From Capra hircus (lineage: Eukaryota; Chordata; Mammalia; Artiodactyla; Bovidae), in NCBI RefSeq assembly GCF_001704415.2, contig NC_030817.1, forward strand, positions 32,871,550 through 32,935,549: 64,000 nt of DNA, written 5' to 3'. The translations under genes were made by a program, and so were the position numbers. Positions within the stretch are counted from its first letter, which is position 1; every line of letters begins with the position of its first letter. This document shows positions 34,888-46,044 of this stretch, in pieces. The notes beneath the pieces are model-generated. The model was not told where the DNA came from, searched no databases, and was given only the letters and a program-made list of their open reading frames with translations.

Positions 34888-35883
34888 ACTGGCACGCAAT
34901 ACTTTGTCTCAGGTCCTGCTTTCAGGGAACCCAAGATGCAAGAGTTGGGACTGGAGTTTTGAAGTGGGCTCACCTGTCAGAGGTAGTAAGGACCCCGTTA
35001 TTGGTGGTAGATGGAGAGGTGATACGTGGCCAGCAGTGTCTCAATGATTAATACCCATGGTGGACTGGGATGGGGTGAGGGCAGAGGCCAAGTATTAGGG
35101 TGTGGTAGCTGTGGTCCTGAAGCAGTATGGGAGCTCTGGTATTTTGAAGATTGAGGTGGCTGGGATTTTAGGCTGCTTTGGGATATTTAGAAAAAGAAAA
35201 TAAAATGACAGGCTCAGGTCAGTGAATTATCAATGCAGAAACTGTTGTCAAAGATTAAGAGATTGCTGTATGGCAGTATTTCAGGAGACTCTTAACCTGT
35301 ATATTGTGCTGAAATTCTGATACTCAAGGTCACTGTCTAAGCAAACAACCTAGACCTACCGAGATGCTGGCCAAGGGGGAGAGAAGCCTGAATAAGTAAT
35401 TGAGGAGGAAGATGAAGATAATCATGGTCTTGGGATCAGATGCAACAGCAGCAACTGTTTTTGCAGAGAATATATCTGGCCGCCAACCTGCAGGGAACTC
35501 TCTATGTTAGAGGGAATATAAAGCAGAGAGGTCACAACCAAGAGCAAGAAATGTGTGGTGTTACGTACCTCCTGGGCAACACTCTAAATCCTCTTTCTCA
35601 TGTCACTACTGTGGCCACCAGTTCTGTGCAGGCTTCGAGCAGCTTTGGGTGGGTGCAGCCTGACAGATACCAGCCTGGTGCTAGGACCATTTCATTTATC
35701 TCTTATTGGAGTGTCCCGATACCACACCAGGGAAACCAGATCAATGCTCAGACACAGGTAATTCACAAGTATTAATAGGAGGGAATTGACATATGCAGGG
35801 CCACCCTTGGCCAGTGGGGAGAGGGATTGATGGAAAAATGCTTTCCTTTTCCTCTCTGGTTTGAGGCTGAAATTTATAAGGTC
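34888..35883. other. Unassigned intergenic sequence
   Basis: No gene was recognised. The 111-codon frame at 35440-35775 has no identifiable domain. Confidence 0.35.
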
Positions 35884-35894
35884 CTTCAGAAACC

Positions 35895-36190
35895 CTGCAG
35901 TGCAGGAGACCCTGGTTTGACTCCTGAGTTGGGGAGATCTGCTAGAGAAGGGATAGGTTACCCATTCCAATATTCTTGGGCTTCCCTGGTGGCTCAGATG
36001 ATAAAGAATCTGCCCACAATGTGGGAGATCTTGGTTCAGTCCCTGAGTTGGGAAGATCCCCTGGAGAAGAGAATGGCTACCGACTCCAGTATTCTTGCCT
36101 GGAGAATTTCATGGACAGAGGGGCCTGGTGGGCCTCCATACAGTCCATGGGGTCACAAAGAGTTGGACACGACTGAGCCAACTCAGTTCA
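35895..36190 (+). mobile_element. Dimeric Bov-tA SINE with target-site duplication
   Basis: A 5'-truncated head unit (35895-35977) is joined at 'caatattcttgggcttccc' to a complete Bov-tA. CTTCAGAAACC at 35884-35894 and 36191-36201 encloses both, so the dimer moved as one element. Confidence 0.92.
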
Positions 36191-36341
36191 CTTCAGAAAC
36201 CTGGTGAGAGTGGAAGCTATAACAGTAGTTACATAACAGCAGTCAGTCTGATGATGCCTCCTGGTTGTTCCTTTCCCTTCCTGACTCTTCTCTCCTCCAT
36301 CTGTACTCCTGTTCCCTGAGATCACTTTTTCAAACAGACTA

Positions 36342-36556
36342 CTTCCCTGGTGGCTCAGACGGTAAAGCGTCTGCCTACAGTGCGGGAGATCCGGGTTCAA
36401 TCCCTGGTTGGGATGATCCACTGGAGAAGGGAGTGGCAACCCACTCCAGTATTTTTGCCTGGAAAATCCCATGGACGGAGGAGCCTGGTGGGCTACAGAC
36501 CATGGCATCGCAAAGAGTTGGACACAACTGAGCGGCTTCACTTTCACTTTTCACTT
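36342..36556 (+). mobile_element. Bov-tA SINE
   Basis: A full unit with A box GTGGCTCAGACGG and B box GGTTCAATCCC, ending in 'cttcactttcacttttcac'. Confidence 0.92.
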
Positions 36557-37109
36557 CATTTAAGCCTTTGTCTGAGTTTCTGGTTATGGGAGAACCCAGA
36601 CAAAGACAGGGAGGGATAAAGTATTGATAGATGAGAGGGGGTATAAAGCAAGGGAAGAAGCTGTAATCTGGTATAAACTACAGGAGTATTTCAGGACATC
36701 AGAGCCTAATGCAGTAATCTGGTATCTCAAATAATGAAGATGACACATTTAGGCCACACACTTCCTTGTCAGAAAACTCTGTAATCAGAGGATGTAGTGG
36801 TTTTAGGGCCAGAAAAGTCCTGGAATCTCATTTTTAGAAGGATATTTAAAGGGGATTTTCCAGTCAAACCATCCAGTACTAACCAAAATAATGGTGAATT
36901 TTCCCCAAAGTGTAGACTTATGTACCTGAGTCTTGAAGATAAAGGAGCAACCTGAGTCTTGAGAACAAGGAACAGGAAAAACAGGGTCAGGTTCATTGAG
37001 GGCTATGTTCAGAAAGTACAGAAGGTGCAGATATTTTATAGAAAGAAGAAAACCTTTCCAGTAAAGAGAGAGTTCTCTTGGACTTGTTAAATTTTGAACT
37101 GTGAAAGCA
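36557..37109. other. Unassigned intergenic sequence
   Basis: Nothing recognised. Confidence 0.35.
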
Positions 37110-37232
37110 GGGAACAAATACGTTCTGCATGCCAAGTAATTGACATGTTCAGCCGTGTGAGGTAGACATTATTATCTCCATCATATAGAGCAGGAAGTTG
37201 AGGCTCAGAGAGGTTAAGTGACTTTCTAAGAT
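37110..37232 (-). repeat. MIR SINE fragment (reverse)
   Basis: It contains 'gtgaggtagacattattatc' followed by 'ttgaggctcagagaggttaag', the reversed MIR core. Confidence 0.75.
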
Positions 37233-37269
37233 GAATTATAATCCAAATACTTTCAGAAATTGATTAATT

Positions 37270-37573
37270 ATATTTTTGGTTGTGCTGGGTTTTCATTGCT
37301 GTACACAGGCTTTCCCTAGTGGTGGCGACTGGGGGCTGCTCATTGTGGTGCATGAGCTTTTCATGGCAGTGACTTCTCTTGTTGCAGAGCACAGGTTCTA
37401 GGGAGTGTGGGCTTCAGTAGCTGCAGCTCACAGGCTCCTGAGCACAATCTCAGTAGCTGTGGTGCACAGGCTGAGTTGCCCTAGGCATGTGGAATCTTCT
37501 GGGACAGGGATCAAATCTGTGTCCTCCGCATTGGCAGGCGGGTTCTTATCCACTGTACCACTGGGAAAGTCCC
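37270..37573 (-). mobile_element. CHR-type SINE (reverse)
   Basis: It starts 'tttttggttgtgctgggttt', has the 'cttgttgcagagcacaggttct' and 'gggcttcagtagctgcagct' body, and ends in a 'ggcaggcgggttcttatccac' tRNA-like part. It is homologous to 57390-57737. Confidence 0.82.
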
Positions 37574-38094
37574 CCAAATACTTTTCCATCCACATCACTC
37601 TATCTCCTCTGACAGAGGGGAGATCCAGTTTCCTCTGTCCTTAGCAGTTCTAGAGTTTCCAGGCAGCCTGGACAGGGCTGTAAGCAGAGTCCATCAGAGA
37701 GAGGAAGAGACCACTGATTGTTACTTGTGGTTGCTTCACCCCAAAGCCTCTATGAAAGGAATTAATTCAATTTCACATTCAAGGCCAATATAATATGCCT
37801 AGTTTCTACCCTTTGATTCCCACTCCCAGCTAAAAGTTTTTACTAGATTGCTGGTGATAACCTGAAAATAATTTCACTGAAATGGAAAAGACAGTTCCTA
37901 CCTAGAATGCAAAAGAAATTTTTGGCAGGCAAGGTAGTTGTATGAGTCAAAGTTGATAAATATATTTTTACAAATAGTGGTGAACTTAAAAAAATAACAT
38001 TCTTAGTGCTTTTGATAAGAAATTCATTCATCCAGTTAATACATTTTCTTTCTTTTTTTTTTTTTTTGAGTGCCTAGAACTTGTAGTGTTTTCT
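37574..38094. other. Unassigned sequence with T-run
   Basis: A T-rich tract lies near 38047-38070. No gene is seen. Confidence 0.35.
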
Positions 38095-38292
38095 ACATTG
38101 GGAAGTTGCCGCACATGGCTATTTAAGTTTAAATTAATTAAAATTAAATTAATAAGAAAACTCAGTTTATCAGTCAGACTATTTTATTCAAGTGCCCAAG
38201 TAGCCACATGTGTCTAGCAGCCACTGTATTGGACAGAGAGGATGTGGAACATTTTCATCATCACAGAATGTTCTATTGGACAGTTCTGGCCG
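38095..38292. mobile_element. Old palindromic DNA transposon (hAT-like MITE)
   Basis: 'gccgcacatggctatttaag' near the left and 'agccactgtattggacagag'/'tctattggacagttctgg' at the right match a common eutherian MITE. A second, broken copy lies at 53815-54385. Confidence 0.6.
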
Positions 38293-38676
38293 TGCTGGGC
38301 ACAGTAAGGTAAGTTCTGGGGATACAGCAAATCAGATAGGTGTGGTCCCTACTTCGTGAGCTCCCACTTTAGCAAATAAACATGCAAATAAAATAATAAT
38401 ATATAGTAATTAATGCTTTTATTTTACAGAGTGCCATCATCTGAGAGATGTGAAGAAGCCACTGGCAGAGGGAACAGGTTCAGGCATCTTAAGAACTTCC
38501 CATGTTTCAGGGAAGGGAAATAAAGAGGGTGTGAGGACTTTGGACATCTGGGGAGAAAACTGGTCATCAAATGATACCACACAATGGTGTTTGTGAGAGA
38601 ACAGCATCATAACATTATTTGAGGACAGAAGTTCTTTTTTTATTTGAAAAATGTTATTTATTTTTTATCGATATAT

Positions 38677-38890
38677 GGGGCCTTCCCAGGTGACAGTGGT
38701 AAAGAATCCACCTGCCAATGCAGGAGATGCAAGAGACGCAGCTTCGATCCATGTGTCAGGAAGATCTCCTAGAATAGGAAATGGCAACCCACTTCAGTAT
38801 TTTGCCTGAAAAATTCCTTGGACAGGGGAGGCTGGTGGGAGACAGTCCATGGGTTTTCAAAGAGTCAGACACATCTGAGTGACTGAGCAC
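38677..38890 (+). mobile_element. Bov-tA SINE, diverged, inside L1
   Basis: It runs from GGGGCCTTCCCAGGTGACAG to 'gagtgactgagcac', with many substitutions relative to neighbouring copies, so it is probably old. Confidence 0.85.
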
Positions 38891-39010
38891 ACAGCACTTT
38901 GAAACATGCTTGATTTACAATATGATGTTAATTACTGCTATATAGCAAAGTGATTCAGTTATACATATATATGTATACATATATATTTTTGTTATATATA
39001 TGAATGTCAT

Positions 39011-39230
39011 GGGGCTTCCTTGGTGGATCAGATGGTAAAGAATCTGCATACAATACAGGAGACACAGGTTCGATCTCTGGGTTTGGAAGATGCCCTGGAG
39101 AAGGGAATGGATACCCACTCCAGTATTCTTGCCTGGAAAATTCCATGGACAGAGGAGCCTGACAGGCTACAGTCCATGGGGTCTCAAAGAGTCAGACATG
39201 ATTGAGTGACCAACACACACACTCACACGC
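39011..39230 (+). mobile_element. Bov-tA SINE with CA-rich tail, inside L1
   Basis: It runs from GGGGCTTCCTTGGTGGATCAG to 'gtgaccaacacacacactcacac'. The B box is GGTTCGATCTC. Confidence 0.9.
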
Positions 39231-39304
39231 ATATGTTATATATATAAATGTATATACACATTCTTCTTTTGATATTCTTTCCCATAATGATTTATCATGG
39301 GATA

Positions 39305-39413
39305 TGGACATAAGTTTGAGTAAGCTCTGAAAGTTGGTGATGGACAGGGAGGCCTGGCATGCTGCAGTTCGTGGGGTCGCAAAGAGTCGGACACAACTGA
39401 GCGACTAAACTGA
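39305..39413 (+). mobile_element. BovB LINE 3' terminal fragment, about 110 bp, inside L1
   Basis: It runs from 'tggacataagtttgagtaag' to GAGCGACTAAACTGA. The L1 sequence resumes directly on both sides ('gggata' and 'ttgaatatagt'). Confidence 0.85.
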
Positions 39414-39548
39414 TTGAATATAGTTCTTTGCTGTACAGTAGGACCTTGTTGTTTATCCATTCTTATAAGAACTTACATCTGCTAACTCCAGTCTCCAACT
39501 CCATCTCTCCCTCAACCCTCTCCCCCCTTGGCAACCACCTGTGGAGAA

Positions 39549-39738
39549 CAATAGTTTCTAAATTTGGGAGCTGCTTGAGTATCACCTGAGGGCTTTTTAA
39601 AACAAAGACAGCTGAGCCTCACACCCTGAATTTCTGATTCAGTGGGGCTGGAGTGGGGTCTGAGAGTCTGCACTTCTAACTAGTTACCAGGTGATACGAA
39701 TGCTGTTGGTCTGGTGACTGCATTTTGAGAATCACTGA
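39549..39738. mobile_element. MER3/MER5-like hAT MITE, nearly complete
   Basis: It has 'agtatcacctgagggcttttt', 'tgaatttctgattcagtgggg', 'accaggtgatacgaatgctg' and 'tttgagaatcactg'. Confidence 0.65.
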
Positions 39739-39943
39739 TTCTCAAAATGGGTGAGACGTGATGAAGATGTGAAAGCTCAGCAAGATGGCATGGCTAACCT
39801 GAGTCTTGCAGCCAGTGAGTGATGAGACAGAAAAGGTAGAGAAGGTAAGAGAAGAGGGTGGCGGAGGAGAAGGTTTGAGATAATTTTAAAAAGCATGTCT
39901 TGTTTGCCTGCACTGGGAAGGGACAGACAGAAGCTGAAGTAAA

Positions 39944-40056
39944 CTTTTTGGGGGGCCACAAGGCTTGCAGGATTTTAGTTCCCCCACCAGGGTTTGAACC
40001 TGGGCCACAGCAGTGAAAGCGCTGAGTCCTAACCACTAGACTGCCAAGGAATTCCC
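39944..40056 (-). mobile_element. CHR-type SINE (reverse)
   Basis: 'ccaccagggtttgaacctgg' (B box in reverse) is followed by 'ctaaccactagactgccaag' and the TTCCC end. Confidence 0.75.
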
Positions 40057-40189
40057 TGAAGTAAGCATTTTTGACATGGTTCTAATGGCAGGCAAGCAGG
40101 AGCTCACCTTGGCATGATTTATAAGGATATTTGTTTGTTTCAATATGATTCATTTCAGAGGAGCTTTGTTTCTTCCAAATTTATTTTTT

Positions 40190-40239
40190 TATTTTTAAAA
40201 TTTATTTTAATTGAAGGATAATTGCTTTACAGTATTGCA
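40190..40239 (-). mobile_element. L1 3' terminal fragment (antisense)
   Basis: 'aaggataattgctttacagtattg' is the same terminal sequence as in the L1 ends near 46390 and 55225. It is cut off at the BovB. Confidence 0.65.
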
Positions 40240-43200
40240 TTCAGTTCAGTTCAGTTGCTCAGTCGTGTCCAACTCTTTGTGACCCCAAGGAGTCCAGCAT
40301 GCCAGGCCTCCCTATACATCATCAAATCTGGAGTTTTCTCAAACTCATGTCCATTGTGTTGGTGATGCCACCCAACCATCTCATCCTCTGTTGTCGCCTT
40401 CTCCTCCTTCCTTCAATCTTTCCCAATATCAGGGTCTTTTCAAATGAGTCAGTTCTTCATAGCAGGTGGCCAAAGTATTGGAGTTTCATCTTCAGCATCA
40501 GTCCTTCCAATGAACATTCAGGACTGATTTCCTTTAGGATGGTCTGGTTAGATCTCCTTGCAGTCCAAGGGACTCTCAAGAGTCTTCTCCAACACCACGG
40601 TTCAAAAGCATCAATTCTTCGGCACTCAGCTTTCTTTATAGTCCAACTCTCACATCCATACATGACTACTGGATAAACCATAGCCTTGACTAACCAGACC
40701 TTTGTTGGCAAAGTAATGTCTCTGCTTTTTAATATGCTGTCCAGGTTGATCATAACTTTTCTTCTAAGGAGGAAGTGTCTTTTAATGTCATGGCTGCAGT
40801 CACCATCTGCAGTGATTTTGGAGCCCAAAAAAGTAAAATCTGCCACTGTTTCCACTGTTCCTCTATTTATTTGCCATGAAGTGATGGGACCGGATGCCAT
40901 GATCTTCAGAAAACACTCAGTTTTCTGAATGTTGAGCTTTAAGCCAAATTCTTCACTCTCCTCTTTCACTTTCATCAAAAGTCTCTTTAGTTCCTCTTCA
41001 CTTTCTGCCATACTGGTGGTGTCATCTCTATACCGGAGGTTATTGATATTTCTCCTGGCAATCTTGATTCCAGCTTGTGCTTCATCCAGCCCAGCATTTC
41101 TCATAATGTGCTCTGCATATAAGTTAAGCACAGTGACAATATACAACCTTGACATACTCCTTTTCCTATTTGGAACCAGTCTGTTCCATGTCCAGTCCTA
41201 ACTGTTGCTTCCTGACCTGCATACAGATTTCTCAAGAGGCAGGTCAGGTGATCTGGTATTCCCATCTCTTTCAGAATTTTCCAAAATTTGTTGTGATCCA
41301 CACAGTCAAAGGCTTTGGCATAGTCAATAAAGCAGAAATAGATGTTTTTCTGGAACTCTCTTGCTTTTTCCATGATCCAGCGGATGTTGGCAATTTAATC
41401 TCTGGTTCCTCTGCCTTTTCTAAAACCAGTTTGAACATCTGGAAGTTCATGGTTCATGTATTGTTGAAGCCTGGCTTGGAGAATTTTGAGCATTACTTTA
41501 CTAGCGTGTGAGATGAGTGCAATTGTGCAGTAGTTTGAGCATTCTTTGGTATTGCCTTTCTTTGGGATTGGAATGAAAAAAGACCTTTCCCAGTCCTGTG
41601 GCCACTGGTGAGTTTTCCAAATTTGCTGACATATTGAGTGAAGCACTTTCACAGCATCATCTTTTAGGATTTGAAATAGCTCAACTGGAATTCCATCACC
41701 TCCACTAGCTTTGTTCGTCATGATGCTTCCTAAGGCCCACTTGACTTCACATTCCAGGATGTCTGGCTCTAGGTAAGTGATCATGCCATTGTGATTATCT
41801 GGGTCGTGAAGATCTTTTTTATACAGTTTCTGTGTATTCTTGCTACCTCTTCTTAATATCTTCTGCTTCTGTTAGGTCCATACCATTTCTGTCCTTTATT
41901 GTGCCCATCTTTGCATGAAATGTTCCCTTGGTATCTCTAATTGTCTTGAAGAGATCTCTAGTCTTATTGTTTTTCTTGATTTCTTTGCACTGATCACTGA
42001 GGAAGGCTTTCTTATCTCTCCTTGATATTCTTTGGAATGCTGCATTCAAATGGGTATATGTTTTCTTTTCTCCTTTGCTTCTCTTCTTTTCACAGCTATT
42101 TGTAAGGCCTCCTCAGACAGCCATTTTGCTGTTTTGCACTTCTGTTTCTTGGGGATGGTCTTGACCCCTGTCTCCTGTACAATGTCATTAACCTATGTCC
42201 ATAGTTCATCAGGCACTCTATCAGATCTATTCCCTTAAATCTATTTCTCACTTCCACTGTTATAATCGTTAGGGATTTGATTTAGGTCATACCTGAATGG
42301 TCTAGTGGTTTTCCCTACTTTCTTCAATTTAAGTCTGAATTTGGCAATAAGGAGTTCATGATCTGAGCCACAGTCAGCTCCCAATCTTGTTTTTGCTGAC
42401 TGTATAGAGCTTCTCCATCTTTGGCTGCAAAGAATATAATCAATCTGATTTCAGTGTTGACCATCTGGTGATGTCCATGTGTAGAGTCTCTTCTTGTGTT
42501 GTTGGAAGAGGGTGTTTGCTGTGACCAGTGTGTTCTCTTGGCAAAACTCTATTAGCCTTTGCCCTGCTTCATTGTGTACTCCAAGGCCAAATTTGCCTGT
42601 TACTCCAGGTGTTTCTTGACTTCCTGCTTTTGCATTCCAGTCCTCTATAATGAAAAGGACATCTTTTTTTGGGTGTTAGTTCTAAAAGATCTTGTAGGTC
42701 TTCATAGAACCGTTCAACTTCAGCTTCTTCAGCATTACTGGTTGGGGCATAGACTTGATTACTATGATATTGAATGGTTTTCCTTGGAAACGAACAGAGA
42801 TCATTCTGTCGTTTTTGAGACTGCATCCAAGTACTGCATTTCGGCGGAGAAGGCAATGGCAACCCACTCCAGTACTCTTGCCTGGAAAATCCTATGGACG
42901 GAGGAACCTGGTAGGCTGCAGTTCAGGAGGTTGCAAAGAGTTGGACACGACTGAGCAACTTCACTTTCAGTTTTCACTTTTCACTTTCCTGCATTGGAGA
43001 AGGAAATGGCAACCCACTCCAGTGTTCTGGCCTGGAGAATCCCAGGGATGGGGGAGCCTGGTGGGCTGCTGTCTATGGGGTGCACAGAGTCGGACTCTTT
43101 CGTTGACCATGATGGCTACTCCATCTCTTCTAAGGGATTCCTGCCCACAGTAGTAGATATAATGGTCATCTGAGTTAAATTCACCCATTCCAGTCCATTT

Positions 43201-43580
43201 TAGTTCGCTGCTTCCTAGAATGTCAGTGTTCACTCTTGCCATCTCCTATTTGACCACTTCCAATTTGCCTTGATTCATGGACCTAACGTTCCAGGTTCCT
43301 ATGCAATACTGCTCTTTACAGCATTGGACCTTGCTTCTATCACCAGTCACATCCACAACTGGGTATTGTTTTTGCTTTGGCTCCATCCCTTCATTCTTTC
43401 TGGAGTTATTTCTCCACTGATCTCCAGTAGCATACTGGGCACCTACTGACCTGGGGAGTTCCTCTTTCAGTATCCCATCATTTTGCCTTTTCATACTGTT
43501 CATGGGGTTCTCAAGGCAAGAATACTGAAGTGGTTTGCCATTCCCTTCTCCAGTGGACCACATTTTGTCAGAACTCTCCA
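40240..43580 (-). mobile_element. Nearly full-length BovB LINE (antisense), split by a Bov-A2 SINE
   Basis: Read in reverse it holds, in order, the BovB 5' region, an apurinic-type endonuclease start (SELKWTGMGEFNSDDHYIYY near 43200), the rest of the endonuclease, the RT domain, the C-terminus and a (GTTCA)n tail. Without the 248-bp SINE it is about 3.1 kb, close to the expected full length of about 3.2 kb. Stops and frameshifts split the coding region into open pieces (41843-42049, 41395-41784, 41101-41373, 40457-41155). The catalytic motif reads YRDD rather than YADD at 41021-41032. It is therefore a dead copy. Confidence 0.94.
42845..43092 (+). mobile_element. Bov-A2 SINE inserted in the BovB endonuclease region
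   Basis: Two BovA monomers are joined by 'cactttcagttttcacttttcactttc'. The BovB sequence stops at 'tactgcatttcgg' and resumes at 'gactctttcgttgaccatg'. The SINE is therefore younger than this BovB. Confidence 0.92.
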
Positions 43581-43629
43581 CTACTTAGCTATTAATTCAT
43601 ATTGTAGTATCAATCGTGTATATGTGTGT

Positions 43630-43692
43630 ATCTGAATTTCTCACAGGTTTCCAGGTGATGCTGCTGGTCTAGGAACACATTCTGAGAACTAC
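43630..43692. mobile_element. MER3/MER5-like MITE end fragment
   Basis: 'tccaggtgatgctgctggtct' is followed by 'ttctgagaactact'. Confidence 0.5.
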
Positions 43693-44364
43693 TTATTAAG
43701 TAGATTATCAAGTTTCATAGGAATGAAAGATGACATCAGTGGTCTGATTGCACCCAGTTAGTGAAAAAGAGAGACCCCAAAGTTCTTCAGGCTGAATCCT
43801 GGGCTGTTTACCAGGCTCTACCAGGCTCTGCTGTGCTTTGCACCTTTCCTTTAGATGCTTCACAATTCACTCTTTTTGCTGAAAGTGAAATCATATGCCT
43901 CTTTTCCCCAGACTTTAGCCTGCACAGTGCAGGTGAAGCAGGTTCGAGTTGCCTTATGAACATTTACCTTGGTGTGTGACACGGTGACAACCAATTCAGC
44001 ACCTATTCCCAGAATTTTTGTATTGGAGGGAGAGGGAGCTTTGTTAAAGGAAACACATTGGGAACCTACTCTGTCGAAGAGGGTGCAGGAGCCAAAACGA
44101 CAAAAAGAGACAAACTGCCCTGCTTTTTATTCTTGGCGACAGGAGAAAACGCATCGAGAGGAGGGCAAGACAGTGCACAGTCGGGTTCTGTGTGGGAGAA
44201 GCAGTCAGGGACAATCTGTGGTGGAAGAGTGCTCAGAGGTCTTTTAAAGACAAAGATATTCAGTGCTCAATTGAAGTTGTTTGTGTTACTTTAGTGGAAA
44301 GTCTACTAAATATACATATGCCCTGTGAAAAGTGTTTGTGAGAATCAGAGGACTAAGTTTGCTA
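43693..44364. other. Unassigned intergenic sequence
   Basis: Overlapping + frames at 43969-44294 have no recognised domain. Confidence 0.35.
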
Positions 44365-45440
44365 CCAAAGTCTCAGACTCTGTACTTCAGCACCAAATCG
44401 AAATCATGGAAACACAGTTTTGGGTGAAAAAGAGAAGTGTAGCTTTATTGTTTTGCCAGGCAAAGGAGGCTGCAGCAGGCTGGTACCTTCAAGACTGTTC
44501 TCCCCAAAAGGATTCACGGAGTAAAACTTACAGTGTTAGCTCAAAACAGGGTTTTAGATAAGGGCCAGGCCAGGTGCAGGCTCTGCGTTCTCTGCTCATG
44601 AAACATTTCAAAACCTATCGAGGCTGGCTTCAGGATGTCCAGAGATGGGCTCTGGTGGTCTCTGGGGTTGTTGTACTATGACCTTCTCTCTGAAATGAAG
44701 AGTGCTTACAAAGAAAGGAGAAGGCAATGGCACCCCACTCCAGCACTCTTGCCTGGAAAATCCCATGGATGGAGGAGCCTGGTAGGCTGCAGTCCATGGG
44801 GTCACTAAGAGTCGGACACGACTGAAGCGACTTAGCAGCAGCAGTAGCAGTGCAAAGAAAAGGAGTGTTAGGGAGTGTTTCAAAGGGGAGAAACACCAGG
44901 TGCCTGTTGAAGCTTTAACTAGCAAGTGATTTACTTTAAGCAATTAGGTGTAAAGGAATCATTAGCAAAAGAAAAAAAAAAACATGCAGAAAGAAGACAT
45001 CAAGTGAAGAGTAAGGTGATGGACACCTAGCTGGTCCAGGCAGTTTTGCCTATAACAGGCCTCATGTTTGGGTTAGCGTGACCCAGAGCACCAACCGGGC
45101 TATGGGATGGAGAGTGGAGGTATAACGTGAGTTATTTCAGATGGAGGCAGAGTTCAGAGCTAGGGAGAGAATGGGACTCACCAGAACTTTGGAGGTGATT
45201 TGGACCTGACTTTCGCAGGGTGTGGAAAAGCAAGGAGGACCCGGTGTGTGGTAACTCACTTGATCCCTCAGGGGGATCGTGTTTGGCTAGCGGCTGGGTG
45301 GCAATTGGGAGAAGGGATCTGGATAGGATAATGCTTCCCCGGTTAGGTTCTTGGACCTCTGGACCTGTCCAGAGGTCTTACCTACTCTAGGAAAACTGGG
45401 GTGACCTTGACAGTGTGGGGAGAAAGTGAGGCCCGGTACA
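44365..45440 (-). mobile_element. LTR-like endogenous retrovirus fragment (antisense), interrupted by a BovA SINE
   Basis: 'aaacacagttttgggtga...tagctttattg' also occurs near 56430 ('agagttttgggtgaagtag...tagctttattgc'), so the two are copies of one family. The reversed AATAAAGCT fits a retroviral polyadenylation signal in an antisense LTR. The right part (45000-45440) is assigned only by continuity and may be something else. Confidence 0.45.
44717..44852 (+). mobile_element. Single BovA-unit SINE (Bov-A2 derivative) with short duplication
   Basis: One monomer plus a (GCA)n-type tail. CAAAGAAA at 44709-44716 and 44853-44860 flanks it. It is close to consensus, so it is young. It lies inside the LTR-like sequence. 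Confidence 0.88.
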
Positions 45441-45554
45441 TAGCTCTGACTATGAATCATATTTGCCTAAACAGCGGCATTTAGCAAGGGATAGAGGGTT
45501 TGAAATCATGATCTGGATTCTCTTTTTCCTGTCATTGCTGGCCTTATGTGGGGC

Positions 45555-45680
45555 TTTAACCAATATATTGATTGGTAGTCGGTTCTGGAATCAGACTGCC
45601 AGGATTCCTAATCCTAGCTTTAACATATTGAGCTGGGCTAACTCGAGCAAGGAATTCAGTTTCTGCCTCAGCCAGAAGAA
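45555..45680 (+). repeat. MIR SINE fragment
   Basis: 'gttctggaatcagactgccagg' followed by 'gagcaaggaattcagtttctgcctcag', the left two-thirds of MIR. Confidence 0.65.
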
Positions 45681-46044
45681 GATGGTACCCTCAAAGAATT
45701 GAACAGGAGAGTTTAACAAAGAGATCCCCCCTCCCTCCCTGCCCCACCAACCCCAGGCTGGGAAAGGCTAAGGTAACCAGTGAGGGATGGTGAAGCCCCC
45801 AGGGACTAACAGCAGGGGGAGTGCTCACCTTTCTGCCAGAAGGGAGAAGAGGAAGGGACAGAGTTACCTGAACCTGAGGGGGGTGGGTATAATAGGATGG
45901 GGCCCAAGCTGCTGGATCAGGGTTATGGTCCATGAACCACTGCCAAAGCTGACCCAGCAGGCCTTATTGATGCATTCACACAGGCCAGACAAATCAGTGC
46001 AGAGTAGGTCGCAGAACAGGTATGGAGAGTCAAACAGTATTACC

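Larger units (their letters stand above)
38630..39540 (-). mobile_element. L1 LINE 3' end (antisense) split by three later insertions
   Basis: The L1 pieces are 38630-38676, 38891-39010, about 39231-39304 and 39414-39540. Together they follow the L1 3' end order ('gattcagttatacatatat', 'gatattctttcccataatg', 'gaatatagttctttgctgtacag', 'ctccaactccatctctcc'). The gaps hold two Bov-tA SINEs and a BovB fragment. Confidence 0.85.

Noticed and set aside
34614..35051. 145-codon + frame
   Set aside because: The central part is reversed Bov-tA SINE.
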